Of a stretch of 64,000 bases of DNA, positions 1-13,229 are shown piece after piece. Position 1 is the stretch's first letter, and the number at the start of each line of letters is the position of its first letter. The DNA is from Litomosoides sigmodontis (Eukaryota; Nematoda; Chromadorea; Rhabditida; Onchocercidae). The notes below the pieces were generated by a model. The model made no database searches. It saw nothing but the letters and a program-made list of their open reading frames with translations, and was not told the origin of the DNA. The position numbers and the translations under genes are program-made. The DNA lies in NCBI GenBank assembly GCA_963070105.1, contig OY718807.1, positions 3,259,001-3,323,000 on the forward strand, written 5' to 3'.

Positions 1-2417
1 AATTTAGTAAAAAAAAAAGAAATTAGATGTAAGATACGACAGCCATATGCAGTAAAATGAAAGTATGTAGCCAACGATTTCCGCTTTGAACAATGAGAGT
101 AAAAATTTCTGAAAAACATTCCCAATTCTTGTTCGTCTTAAATTTGACATTAAAAAGTAATCCATGCACGAACTGCATAAGTACGAAAATAATCCACCTT
201 GTACGAATTGTACTGATCCAGTATAGCATACTGTGGATGAACACCGGCGGTGACAATAAATTTGAGGATTGAAGAGGTAGCATCATTAAAGCGATGAGAC
301 TTTAAAATATCCCGAATACCGCTTTCACGATTTTCCATATAGAATTCAAGAGCTTGGACATTATCCATAAGTGACGGATTACCGGAAAAAACGGCTTAGT
401 TATAGTGGTTTTATAGTTGGTTTAGAAGATTGCAACTACAATGGCTTGAGGAAAGGTGGACTGGTAGAAGTTGATGATTAAAGTTGCTATCTTAATCAGA
501 ATTTTTCAATGTCTTTTACAATCATGAAACAGTCCACTACATGAAAATCAGGCGATTCAACTAATTTATAGTTTTTTAAAACTAAAAAATTTTTCTACCC
601 TCAGGATTCATTAATGTGTCGAAATGAGCTTCCGGCTTCAATACTTTCCGTTTCTTCACTTCGTAACTGAAAATTATGGCTGACTTGAATTATGGCTATG
701 GCCACCTTGGCATTTACGAAAAGACAGAAGAGGCTCATAGTTATCTACAAACAATTAAGTGTTTCTCTAATTTCATTTCCGTAAAATAACCGAGCATCTT
801 TTTTCAGTTCATTGAGACGTTTTCTATCACCGGCATTAATACGGCGCTCACGACTATCCACGTCGCTTTGTGCTTTCAAGATACCACTGCGCTCCAACAG
901 CTCTTTGAACTGACGTCGCAACTGTCTAAGATTATAAGAATTATTATACATAGTGAGCACAATTTATTTCAATTCCAGGATGTAAACATCTCGGACGTAG
1001 AAAATCAAAGATTTCATTGCAGAAGTCATAATTCCTAGAGAAAACGATGCAAATAATTCGTTCTATTGCTAAATAACTAAAGAGTATCTATGAATAGAAA
1101 ATTTTTTTAAACTACCTGCCTGATTTCATACATGCGTTGAACATCAATTCCCTTCTCTCTACCCCATCGACGTATATCATCACGTTCAGCTTGTATTTCC
1201 ACAAATTCCCTAAAGAGTAAACAGTTACTTGAAAAATCTTGCAATTTCATCAAAATATTTGCAACAGGTCTACATTGATTCGTAGCATAAAATATCGTTT
1301 CCTTGAGCTATATACACTATAATAAGATCGAGTTATTTAAAATTCACCGATATGTATTAATCAGCGCAAATGGATCACCACTATCAGACATAATATTTTT
1401 CCTTTGGTCTAAGATATCCGGTTCCCGAAATGATCGAGTGATGAAAGGTGAGCTGGTTGCTAAGCTTGCAGCAATTGTTAGCGATGGTTCGACTTGTTCA
1501 AAAACGCACCCATATATTAAAACCTTAACAGATGGATATTGAGCAATAAATGAAAATAGCTTTATAATATCTCGTTAAGAGATACTAAAAAGCATAAGAA
1601 AAATGTTACCTTCAATTACATACACAACACACAAATACATACACACGTATTCAAACATAGGACGAACTTTTGCAATTGGAATTTCCACTGGAATATTTGC
1701 TATAATCTTGCCCAAAGATGTTAAGGCATTCGTACTACCAGCTTCCAATATTCCCTGCCTCCATAGACTTTCCACGGCTTCTTCTAACTTGCCCATATTT
1801 GGCTTTTCAATAAACGGAAATTCAAGTGGCGAAACTGGAAGTAAGATAAAATATGATTTTAAGGTACAACAATTACGATATTAAGAAATAATATCTAAAG
1901 AGCAGAATAAGGAATAAGTGCTTAAAAAATAAGCTGATATCGTATTTGGTATAAAATACTCACTTCCAAGATTCATACTGACAATTTGCATAGCCAGAGA
2001 TTCCAAGGAGACTCTATTAATTTCCGAGATTGTAAACGGATCCATCTTATCAAAATGTTGCTGGGAATAAAGCCTGTAGCATATGCCCGGACCAGTCCTA
2101 CCAGCTCGACCTGAAAAGACAGAAAAGCATTACTTCCATTTCAATTTCCTCCTCTTTCCTTGTTAGACCGCAAAATCAAAACTTTCTTTCTTCATTAATA
2201 AAAAAATTCTTGATGGAAACTTCTCTTTAAAATTTTAGAAGATTACGTCAACAAAAATTTGCCGAAATTAGAGAGGGAGAAACCTTTGCGTTGATCAGCG
2301 GATGCTTGAGAAGTCCAATATTCTCGAAGCGAATGCATTCCTGTTTTTGAATCAAATTTTACCAGATTAACCTTTCCGGAATCAATAACAAATCGAATCT
2401 GTAAGAAGAAGGCATAT

Positions 2418-2452
<35 letters not shown>

Positions 2453-5345
2453 AATAATACCTGGTCAATAGTATATGTATATATATATATATTTATATAA
2501 ATAATACCTGGTCAATAGTAACAGATGTTTCTGCGATGTTGGTACTTAAAATACATTTTCGAATTCCCGATGGCGCTATATCGAACACTTTATCCTGTTC
2601 TTCTGTTGATAGCGTACTGAATAAACACTTAAGTATTATGGTAAAAAAATGTTCGGTGAGGATTTTCGCTTCACATATTGTTTCATAAACAAGCGTTACA
2701 ACTAACAAAGAAAGTAGATGATCTTACCTATGCAGCGTTAAAATAATCCACTTCTTCGATGTTTCCGCGTAAACTTTTAAAGCTTCTGCAACAGTTGATA
2801 TTTCTGAGACACCATTCAGGAATATTAGAACGTCACCTCTTTCATTACTGTCAACTTTTGCATCAATCATTTGGAGGATCTATAAATAGCAAGGACTATT
2901 ACAGAGACTATATATTTTTCAACAAAAAAGAATCTATTTAAACTTATAAAAAGGAACGTCGTTTCTTCTTTTCACTAAAAGGCTAAGAATTAGAACAAAG
3001 CTTAAATATCCGATGGATTAAAGAATAACAACACTTTTGGGTGGCGCCATAACATTTTTCAGATGCTCTATGCCTAAATTCAGTAGTTGATTACGTTTCC
3101 TTTCCCCTAGATGTGCAGTATATAAAAAGAGCAGTTCCTTCATATATGAGCAAATAATTCACACTAAGATATGGTACGGGATCAATTTTCGCTTTCTTCT
3201 TTTCCGATTCATATTGGTTATGCTCCTTTATTGGCATGTATCGCAACTCGATAGGATAAAGCCGTCCAGATACCTACAAATGTTTACTTTTCCAGGCATT
3301 GATGCTTAGGTCAAAGAATAAGAATAGAAAGTTTTAAAAATTGGAGGATATTCCAGTAATTATGGACTGTTTTACCAAAATGAGTGCCAAGTAATGCGTG
3401 ATCTCTAATTTGGTCTACGAAGATTCATGCAGCAAGCAGAGAACTTCGAGAAACATTTTAAGTTCTTCAAACGCACACCTTTATAACAGGACTATCTTCG
3501 AAATAGTTCTGAAACAATTCCAAATTGATTGTTGCACTCATTAAGATTAGTTTTAAATCATTTCGTCTTCGCACCAAGTTGCGAAGTAATCCTAACAGAA
3601 AATCACCGGATAAATTACGTTCATGGATCTCGTCCAGTATAATAACCTGAAAAACAACGTAATGAATACAACAAACCTCTGTGAGGACGCCAAGCTCTTG
3701 TCACTAAAATTAGCAGTGTAAAAACTATTCGCACTAAGTATTTTGGATAAAAGCATTTGTTTGAACTTTTAGTGCTATTTCCACTGTTTCCATAATTTGA
3801 ATTTGAAAAATAATGTATGGCAAATGATCAAAACAAATAATTCCGCACATTATATTGATTAAGTTCCGGATCTGACTGCAGCTGCCTTAGAAGTAACCCC
3901 TCCGTGACAAACAATAGCCGTGTTCTCGACGTACGTGTTTTTTCAAACCTTATTTGATATGCTATCTTGCTTCCGTATTCATTCAATGTTTCATAAGCAA
4001 CTCGTCGAGTAAGAGCTATTGCCGCAATGCGACGTGGCTGTGTACAGGCGATACGGTCGTAACCTGCGTCCAAAAGGTATTGTGGAACCTGAAAGCTGTT
4101 CAATTTTTTTTATTTCTAGTAGAAAAGTTATAGAGAAGATCACTGTTTACATATGACAAATATACCTGAGTGCTTTTGCCACAACCAGTATCACCAGCGA
4201 TAAGAAGAACTTTTGCCTGAAATAACTAGGTAGAATTCGTGTAGTAAGTGAAACAACAAAAATAAGTCGATTTTAGAGATACCAGGGTAAATATCAAAAG
4301 GCTAAGATATCAATTAACCGAATCAAGTAAACAGCATTATCATCCACCGATTCCACGAAACCCACTATTTTCATTTTAATTATCCTTTAACATTTAACAA
4401 TGTTCATTGTTCCTAGGGAATTACTAACATAAACCAACATTTTGGAGGATTTCCAAAATTTCCTCACGTTTTTCCCAAATGGGTAAACTTTTCTGGGAGA
4501 CACGCAGCCGCCGTAATTGATTGAATTTCATTCGATTCTCATAAGCAATAAACGATGAAAGAGCAAAAGTATATTCAGATAAGACATATTCCGGAACCTG
4601 AAATGTAATATTTTTTGACCAGAATACATCAAAAGTTGGTCTGTCACCAATAAAATAAATCAGGTCCCCAAGCTAGGTAAATCAAGTATAGAAAAAACAA
4701 AAAAGTTAAAAATAATTTTGAAATTAATTAATACAAGCACAATAAAAAAAAGCTTCACAAACACGTTAAAATAATTTACTTTTCTCAACTCAGGGTCGTC
4801 CTTTTCCTGAACATCCACAGTTAAACGTGTTGTGTACTGACGCATGAACTTGGAACTATTTGGAATATTTAGGATGTCATTACTCGATGATGCTGTGATC
4901 TCTTCCTCCTGATGTTCGGGTTCTTTCCTCCTGGCAATATAATGAACAGTTGTGATGACCAAGCTGTATGCTACTGGGACGATATAGCTCATAAAATATC
5001 TCAAAAACTAAACTGACTAAAAAACAATAATTTCAATGTAATGGGAGCAAATTTGGTTTCTGGGATACCTAAAATTGCTAGCAATTAAACTAAAAAGTAA
5101 AACGTTAAAAGGAGGTTAAATTCCTGTAGAAAAAGCTTCCGATTCAAAAAAAAAGTTTCTTCTTTTAAAGAAAACAAGAAAGAACAACGAAAAAAGACGT
5201 ACCTCCGAAGTTTAGTTTGTAATTTGGAGAAAAATTTCCGGAAAAGCTTCTCAACATCTGAATCTCTTTCAGCTATCTTCCACTGCTCATCGCCGAAGAA
5301 GAATCGTCGCAAACGGCCATAATGCACTTCCAAATCAGCATTCAT
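1..5345 (-). CDS. smgl-2: DHX34/SMGL-2-like DExH-box RNA helicase, 3' end beyond window
   Basis: Superfamily 2 RNA helicase of the DHX34 subfamily, which acts in nonsense-mediated mRNA decay together with the SMG-1/UPF1 machinery. Modelled exons, 5' to 3': 5203-5345, 4780-4930, 4439-4597, 4166-4216, 3849-4088, 3479-3646, 3165-3273, 3033-3106 (uncertain), 2728-2879, 2508-2616, 2284-2398, 1964-2110, 1668-1834, 1348-1523, 1116-1209, 749-921, 599-666 and about 190-365. Visible motifs: Walker [10 protein letters not shown], Ia [46 protein letters not shown]. After these come the winged-helix/ratchet region and a DHX34-type stretch ([10 protein letters not shown]). About 830 residues are present, against about 1,140 in human DHX34, so roughly a quarter is missing. 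The start is the first ATG in an exon matching the DHX34 N-terminus. DHX34 assignment rests on remembered similarity along the whole length and is strong. Confidence 0.92.
2447..2520. repeat. 47-bp-period duplication of an exon end plus splice donor, in TA-rich DNA
   Basis: A 27-bp unit ending in cctggtcaatagta occurs at 2447-2473 and again at 2494-2520, separated by TA-rich DNA. On the minus strand the second copy is the real end of a helicase exon (ACCAG then GTATTATTT). The first copy is an identical donor lying 47 nt inside the intron. Flanking (TA)n runs at 2414-2450 and 2475-2493 suggest slippage or unequal exchange. Use of the inner donor would add 47 nt and shift the frame. Confidence 0.9.
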
Positions 5346-6136
5346 TTCGCACGTCGCTGGATTCGTTCCGCAGGTAGCAGGAAGATATGGATTTTGCAAG
5401 ATTATTTTTCGGTTCCACAACAATAAATGTTAAGCGAAGAGTGTACATAGCAAACCGAAAATAGAGATTGAATGGACGCGTAAGTTCGACTCCTGTGTAA
5501 GTTCAAGTGAAATCGAAAATTACAGTGGCCATTACTTGAACGGAATTTGAAAATCGGAATGGAAAAAAATGAAATCGGAACTGGAATTAAAATACACGGA
5601 AGCTTCGAGTCTTTCTAAGCAGAAATTTTATTCGTACTGATTCAGACGCAAACAAAATTTCATTGCAAAAGGGAACAGCGAATTGAGAATTTCTTTAATT
5701 AGAAGCCAACACGGAACCAATTAATGAGAGGAGCGTATTAAAAACAGGAATCAGTACCTATGCATTTAGTGTGAAATAGTACGCATTTCAGGAGAAATGA
5801 AAGATTGATGCAGGACCTTGCCAGTGAGGAAGCAGAAGCAACACAGCTAGTGAGAGAGATAGGTGGAATATGGAAATAGCGTGGAATTGGGGAGTTGTCA
5901 AGAGAAAACGAGTAAAGATTTCAAGTTACTCGAAATTTACATTTCAGTTGCGCATTGAGTCAAGCAGTGGCGTGCTTGAACTCCCTGATGTTGCGGTCAG
6001 ATTAAAAAGTTCGTCTGATTTTGAATTGAAAAATTTTAACTGAAATGAATATTATAACCGTAAAACGATTATAATAACCGTAAAACGCAATCTATTTTGT
6101 CGTAATTTTCATCGCAAACGATAAGAATTAACCTTA
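5346..6136. other. Intergenic: upstream of DHX34-like gene, downstream of the aerolysin-like gene
   Basis: No coding signal was seen on either strand. It should hold the helicase promoter or trans-splice region and the 3' end of the neighbour at 6137. A small tandem repeat, ataaccgtaaaacg twice near 6052-6088, is the only distinct structure. Confidence 0.6.
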
Positions 6137-9100
6137 TTAAAGCAATAAGCTAAACTCTAAATGGCAAAGCAGTAACATCATCAACTCTACTAGCTGCTCC
6201 TCACCAATCTCAGGAACATGGACATCTTCCACCAGTCCAGAGGGCAGAAGCCTTGACCAATCCTGAATGCACAACTCTTTCACATCGATGCCGACGATCC
6301 GTACAACACTCTTAGCAGCTTTATCAACAGTTAATTCAGCCCTTCTCTTATCACTGGGCGCTTCATTAGCTATGCATTTTTCAATATTTTACTGGATAAT
6401 AGTATTTAATTTAGTTTGATGCCTCCATTCATAGATTAATAATTGTTCCATTTCATTCCTTGTTTAAAACAAAAAAATTCATTGATTAATTTTAAAGCTG
6501 GCAGGCATGTTGCAGTCTCAAGAAGAACACCAAAAAGGAACTGTCATCTGAAATTAATCGCTCCAGCAACTCTTTCACTAGAAATTAAGCGAGTAATTCA
6601 AATGCTATAAATACTTTTGTTGATTTCCGATCGTTTTAGCACGTTTAAATTGATAATTAAAGAAAGAAATTTATAAGTTTAGTGATGTCAGCAAAATTAA
6701 CACATACAAAGTATGCAAAGTGAATCGATTTAAATAACAATTTGCATAAAGGTTAAAGATCACGTACGCTGCTAATCCTTTCACAATTCTCTTTTTTTTT
6801 TTCATTTGACCAATCCTTTGAATTTCTTCTGAGAGAAGAAATAGATAAAATAAGAAAATGCAACAGCAACAACAACAACAACAACAACAACAGCAAAAGT
6901 TTCATCCTTCCATCTAATCTACCATTATAGCTAGCTAGCTAGCTTGCTAGCTATAACTTTATATGGATGAAATCGTCGATTAGCTCAGCTTACTTTCCTC
7001 GCAGCAACACCAACAGCAACCTTCTCCATCACTCTACAACGACGATAGCATCACCGAGTGCTCTCTTAATTTGACAACTTGCTCAACGCCATATTTGAAC
7101 TTGCACGTACCTTTTGTCGTATACGACACGATCTGCAAAACGACACGATTCCTTCATCTTTCTTTTATCATTTTCCGCCATTTTTTTCACTCTCTTTGAT
7201 TGTTTCATTTTTAATAAATGAATTTATAGCATCACTTTTTCAATTCATTTAAAGAATGAAAGAATAATTTAGGAAGAAAAAAGGAATGAATGAACGGACG
7301 TCATCCTTAATGGTAAAACCAAGCGTGGAATAATTCGCAACGCCACGTATGATATCTGCTATTTTTCCTTCAATAATTGTTACCAAATTGTTATTTTCCT
7401 TTAAATTTGTCACCGTTACTATCACTCGACCCGAAATACGACTATCCATTGCAAAATTTCTAAAATATATGATAAAACTTATTAAAATTAGTTCTATTTC
7501 AAGCTGTTAGTAATTTGCTGGATAATTGAATGACAAAAAATTTAGTGCGTGATACGTGCAATAGTTGAAAATAATAATGCTAACAATAATTAGCCACGTC
7601 ACTCAGTCATTCCCGGTAATTCCCGACAATGTTGCTATTGATGATTGCCCTTACTTCATGTGTTTATGGAAATGAGGGATGCGTTTTACGAGTGAAACAT
7701 AAGTTAAATTAGTAATTGAAATTGGAACTGTGTGAAACGGAAGTAAAAGAAGAAGCGATAATGCAACCTTATCTGATTATCCTCAAGAATGACCAATTCA
7801 GCGATAGTCTCACACAACGGTGGTACATTGATGGTACTATCAACGCCCCAACTTAGTTCTTCCTCCACCGTATTCTCACCGATGCTCACAACACTAAGTT
7901 CATTGTGAAAACCAGCATTTGCTTCCACAATTTCACACGGTGTCTTTAATTTCAATTCCATTTGCATGCCACGACATACTCCTTTCTCTAAAACTTTTTT
8001 AAACTCATTTCACTCTCTCATCACTTACTCCTCTCATTTCTACATTGTCTTTTTTTATTGCTAATCCACTTATTAATAATACTGTTACTTTCATAATGGC
8101 TGATTTTTCAAATTTTGCTAATTTTTTTCGCTTTCAGGTCATATTCATTTCTACTATCATTCTTCCGCTTTCGTAGTTATTCAATCATCTCAAACAACTA
8201 TCAATTAATTATCATTAATTATGCTTGTATTTCGCTATAGTTAATATTTGATAACGTGAGGTAATGAAGTAACTAATTAAACAAGTAATTACTTTAAAAG
8301 AAAGCCTGTCGACAGTTTTAAAAAATTTTTACTAAATGTTATTAATAGTAATGCACGCAAATGAATGGTATTACTTTGAAGCGTTCGAAACAAACCGATG
8401 GAGATGGTTGCAGTGCTACGTGTACAACGCTGCGCTTTGAAGGTATACTCCTGCACTCGTTCAGTGCTATTTGTAAACGTTGATTTGAACAAAACCTGTT
8501 CGCTTTTTGATTGGCGCACACGACTTGCATCTATTCCCGATACCGTATACCGTGGTTCCAAATATTCGTTGAATAAATGAGACCAATTAATGTTGTACTG
8601 CAAAATAATAATTGATAATAACATTTGCATATGCTCAAAAATTACCAGCTATCCTACCACGAAGTAATTCATCAGTGAGCTTCAATATCAAAATGCAAAA
8701 TGCTAACTGCAACAATATCATTGTTATAATAGTAGATGATAATCTTGCAGGTTAGAAAATTTTCATTCAAATTTTAGTAATTTTGTTTAAAAGAAAAAAA
8801 AAAGAAACAATTGTCTACTTTTTTTTCCCTAACCGTTCATTGCTATCAATTACATAAAAATTAATTCAAATGTTAATTTTATTTTTCATTGAAGTACCGC
8901 TACGGGGGATACTTTTTAATTTTTTATTTCGTCCAACACTCATTCATTTCTCTTCGCATTTCCCATCGCTCATGCTCATCCTACATTTTCACTCAACAAT
9001 TCACGCAAGAAAAAAGGTGAAGAAAAAAAGAGAAGGAGGCTGATTGAGATGGAATGAGAAGATAAATGTAATATTACAGATGTAGATGGACTGGTAAACA

Positions 9101-11809
9101 ACGGAACGGAACGGATGGAAAAAATGATAGTTCAGAAATTCAAATTATAAAAGGCATTTGCTTTTTTTTCTTTTATTTTCATTTATTTATGAAAAATGAT
9201 AAGCAATTATTTTTGCTTTAATTTTAGCAAAATTTCTCTTCGTATCTTTTGTTCCCAACAAGAAAAAGAGGAAGGAAATTTTTCGTCGGAAAATATTAGC
9301 AGCAATTTCAAATTTCTTTTTTCACCTCTTTTCTTCCTCTATTGAAGAAGCCATTTGCGCCAAATGTTTGTTCAACAAAGCTCAGACAAAATTAATTATT
9401 CGTATGAGTCATATCAGTGACATATGTGAGCTGAACGAATGTGTTATCGAAACAAAATCACTCCATTCGCAATCCTTCCCAATAAAACATAAATGAAAAA
9501 AAAAATTTACCAAAAATTTCTAGAATGTGCAAGAACGATGGTAACACTTTTTTCTAAAAAAAAGAAAAAAACACTTCGCCGATCCAATTTTACGTGAGAA
9601 AAAAAAAGTACGTTTACTTAGTAGGATGTATTTGGAATTAGAAAAAGATAGGATCAAAACCAAAAAAAAACCACTACGACCTTTTCATTTTATGGTGCAT
9701 TTTAAAAGAAATAAACCGTCTCGTATTCAGTCCAAAAATGATAACAATTTTATTTCAATTATCAGTGATTTCTTGTATTCGTAATCATTTAAAGCTTTTT
9801 TTTTCAGTTTAAATTTCACTGCAAAAACGAGGGAGAAGTGCAAGAGGAATAATTAAAAATTTTGTTAAATTTGCCAATTAAATCAATCATTTTTCTCCTC
9901 ATCTTTCATTCTCCCTCGCTTCCTCGCTTTGTTGCCACGCGCAGTGAAAATTATAAATTGAAAATTTTCATTTAAATTGTGGAACCTATGTTAGAGGAAC
10001 AATTTTTGCGACCATATAACACTGGCAAATTTTCCATTCTCATTAGCAAAACGTGCAAAATTATATTTTTTAAAAATTTTTAATTTTTACATTTCTCTTC
10101 TGACAAACGATTTGAGGAGGAAAATTAGAGTAAATATGTTTTTAGATATTTATCTCTAAAATGGACACATACGTATTTTAAATTCAATTAAAGACTTGAA
10201 AAAGATTCCCTCAACAACGAATGAGCTAATGTTCTTTCTCATTAGCTGTCAAATATTGCTAGGAATTGTTGAAGTGAAATTTAATATCACCGATATCTGA
10301 TTTTTCAACGTTTAGTTCTCTTTTATAGTACAAAAATTTAACAGCACATGTTGCATTTCCTTTGTGATAGTTACATTTCTTTCACGCATCATTTCATCAC
10401 TGACGGTTACGCTTATTTTTTACGCAAAAAATTTTCAAATACTTTTTTTTTAGCGTATGATAATCAAATGCTAAGCAAATCGATTACTGTCAATCATTTA
10501 GGAAGATAAGTTGGCAAATTTTGATGGGAAAAAAAAAACAGGAAAGGGCGCTGCAGTATAAAAATTTTTAGGAAAAATTAATTGGTTTCAAATGGGTAAA
10601 TCGATGGTTTGAATTTTTGAAATAAAATAATTTTTTACTTCTAAATGTTTTTTGTTAATTTTAGCCTCTTCACGTGTTTTTGTAACTTCGAAAATTTGCT
10701 TAGCCCAATTTCGAATGATCAACTCCAAATCGACCATATCATGTGGTGTTGGTGCTCCAGCATTGGCATTATTGTAGGGTACTGCCGTGGATCGATCCAA
10801 TTTACGATCATCACCTGAAATATGCTAATATGTGCTTCATTTTAAAGCAATAAATTGAAATTTTAACTCCAATTTTGGGTATTATGTAAAAATGAATAAA
10901 TATTTCAATGAAAAAGCTTAAAGTGCTATTTGTATTATACAGTTACAAATTTCCGACAAGTATAATTTGCTTAATTATACTTGAATTTTTTTCACAATCA
11001 TTAAAATTTCTTGGTAATAATTGAGGACCGAAGTGTACAAAATGTAAGATAATTGTTAATGGATAGAAATAAAGGAGTGGAAAATTTGGATGTATTGAGT
11101 GGTTTAAGATTAGCTAGCATAAGATGGACTGAGAAAGCGATCGAGGCGGGTATGTCCAAATCATCATTAAGACATGAAAACTATTTACAATCCATCTATT
11201 TCCACCATTTCAACCTCTGATATTAATTGCAATGATGCAAATTTTCATATAATCATTGCTGATAAAAAGCTGATAATGGAAGAATTAAATAATCGTTTGA
11301 CGATTGGATGAAATTTCACTGATAAGGTAAGTTTAAAAATTAATTAGAAAGAGATGAATTGTTCTTTACTTTATATTTTGATTTCATTCTCTCTCTCTCT
11401 CTCCCTCTTCGTGTCTCTTTCCCTCTCTCTTTCGCTTCCTCCCACTTTCCAGTCTCTCTTTTCCATTGGAATTTCACGCTAATTGACAAATGAATTCCTT
11501 CTACTATTTCCATTTTAACCGTTGAAAATGCAGCAATTTTCTACTTCCATTAACTTCAATGGAAACAAACGCCTCTTCCCTTTCATTTATATTTCAACTA
11601 TTATACCTTTCTTTTTCATCTATACAAAGTATTACTAACTTATTCAACCTACTTAAATACCTTTAATAACGCTTTAATTAATTATTCGATTAGCAAGACT
11701 ACTTATTTACTGTAACTGAAGTGAAGAGAATCTGATAATTGGCAGAAAATGAGGGGAAAAAACACAAAAAATAAAAGATGCGCGAAAACTTACCGCAAAA
11801 TGAGAGCAT
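6137..11809 (-). CDS. Putative aerolysin/ETX-MTX2-like beta-pore-fold protein, six exons
   Basis: Six phase-consistent exons (11794-11809, 10639-10814, 8375-8597, 7768-7987, 7296-7459, 6137-6369) give 1,032 nt, or about 343 residues. The start ATG lies 3 nt after a TTACAG acceptor that could accept a spliced leader. No signal peptide is visible. An N-terminal region rich in Asn, Ala and Pro leads into a lobe containing WSHLFNEYLEPRY. Next comes an Ser/Thr-alternating strand pair (FKSTFTNSTERVQEYTF), a Ser/Thr-rich possible insertion loop (CTRSTATISI), a strand with LKLKTPCEIVEANAGF, then STINVPP and a late strand SGRVIVTVTN. This order and the VPP turn resemble the aerolysin-like/ETX_MTX2 fold. 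That is inference from pattern, not a match to a known nematode gene. The last intron uses weak sites (GTCC|GTTCAT, GCATAG|CT), so the C-terminus is the least sure part. Whether it forms pores cannot be said. Confidence 0.6.
6861..6893. repeat. (CAA/CAG)n microsatellite in intron
   Basis: Short CAA-rich trinucleotide run in the last intron of the aerolysin-like gene; not coding in the model. Confidence 0.9.
6925..6956. repeat. Perfect inverted repeat, 11-bp arms
   Basis: Arms ttatagctagc (6925-6935) and gctagctataa (6946-6956) are perfect complements around a 10-base loop that is itself part of a GCTA tandem run. It sits in the final intron of the aerolysin-like gene and could form a hairpin in DNA or pre-mRNA. 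No function is implied. Confidence 0.85.
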
Positions 11810-12232
11810 AGTCTGTAATTTTGACGTAACCGATGAAATTTTTGTTGTAAGATAGGAGTAATTGCTTTGGTAGAATTTGAATCGGATTAGACAGAGTAAG
11901 TTAACATTTAAAGGTAAGTTAGCAGGAAGGTGTCTTGTGCTTGCAGTAGATAAAATCAAAGTGTACTGTAGTTAGAATCGAACTGTGTATCGCCTCTTCT
12001 ACACTAAAAGGCGATAATTTAATTAGTGAGAGAAATTAAAATTGAACGAAATATTTTTTTTCAATGATTAATCAGAATACTGAATAAAATAGCAAAATAT
12101 AATTACCATCAATTTCACTTACCTGTATCTTTCTTCTGTACAGACGCACGCACACACACTTACAGGTAGAAATAAACTACAAAACAAGATTAAACTAAGA
12201 CGATTAGATCGGAGGCTTAAAATGGCAGAACT

Positions 12233-12239
<7 letters not shown>

Positions 12240-12296
<57 letters not shown>
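12240..12296. repeat. Compound (TA)n-(TG)n microsatellite
   Basis: About 25 bases of TA repeat pass into a TG repeat. Alternating purine-pyrimidine tracts of this kind can adopt Z-DNA. Confidence 0.9.
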
Positions 12297-12298
<2 letters not shown>

Positions 12299-12479
12299 AA
12301 TGTAGTACGTACGTGTGGTGTGCGTGTGCGCGTCCGTGTGCTTATGCGTGAATGTGTACATCAATGATTTCGGAAATACTTAAATATCTATGCAAACAGA
12401 GGAAGAAAGGTAAGGGAATGTGGAAGAAGGTTAATGGTTGATGAATTTTGTTAGATTCAACGATGAAAAATAGAAGTTT

Positions 12480-12541
12480 GTTGTTAGTTGGAGGAGGAGG
12501 GAGAGGGGGAGGAGAAGGAGGAGGAGGAGAGAGAGAGAGAG
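12480..12541. repeat. Polypurine GGA/GA tract
   Basis: Nearly pure plus-strand purine stretch (gga and ga repeats). The apparent proline-rich reading frame on the other strand is a by-product of it. Confidence 0.85.
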
Positions 12542-13203
12542 GGGAATCTTTCCCTTTAAGCATTGAAATGATGAAATAACTGCCACCTTCCCTTTTTCAT
12601 ATATTATTGATTGATTGTACGAGAAATTGAATTTGTCGAAATTTTCATTCTGTTTACTCAGCCGCTAACGGTATGATTTGATATCCACAAATATGACCGA
12701 ACGAATCGAACCATTCATGCATCCTTACAACACTTCGTGAAATTTTTTTAATGAATGAAAATTTGATCAGAGAATGTTAACACGTTATTTATCACCACAT
12801 TATTCTTATCTCTCCTCTCCTCTCTCCCTCTCTCTCTCTCCCTCTTTCTCTATTGAAGGATTTCCTAACCGATTTAACATATTACTTTCTCTTCCACAAT
12901 TCATTTGCTTAAAAAAGGGCGAAGTAAACAAGCATAAGTAAAAAATAAATAAAATCAGACAGGTATTTGTTATTGGTTAACGACAAACAGGCCAAATAAA
13001 TATGAATCAGTTATGTGCTTGTGAAATTATCAGGTAGGTATGAGGACAGGTAAACAGTGAATCAGTTAGGCAGAAGTGATAAGTTAAGCACGTACAAGTA
13101 GTAAGGCAGTAACTGACAAGTTTCCGGTTGATTTAAATAAAATTTAAAAGTGAAATAGAATTATTCCAATCTCTTCCTGTCATTAGGATCAAACATTTGT
13201 CAT

Positions 13204-13229
13204 TGTTATTATTATTATTATTATTATTT
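13204..13229. repeat. Short (TTA)n microsatellite
   Basis: About eight TTA units in intergenic DNA. Confidence 0.85.

Noticed and set aside
12119..12563. Minus-strand frames with His-Thr and Pro-rich repeats
   Set aside because: They only read through the TG/TA microsatellite and the GGA tract; no splice or domain evidence.
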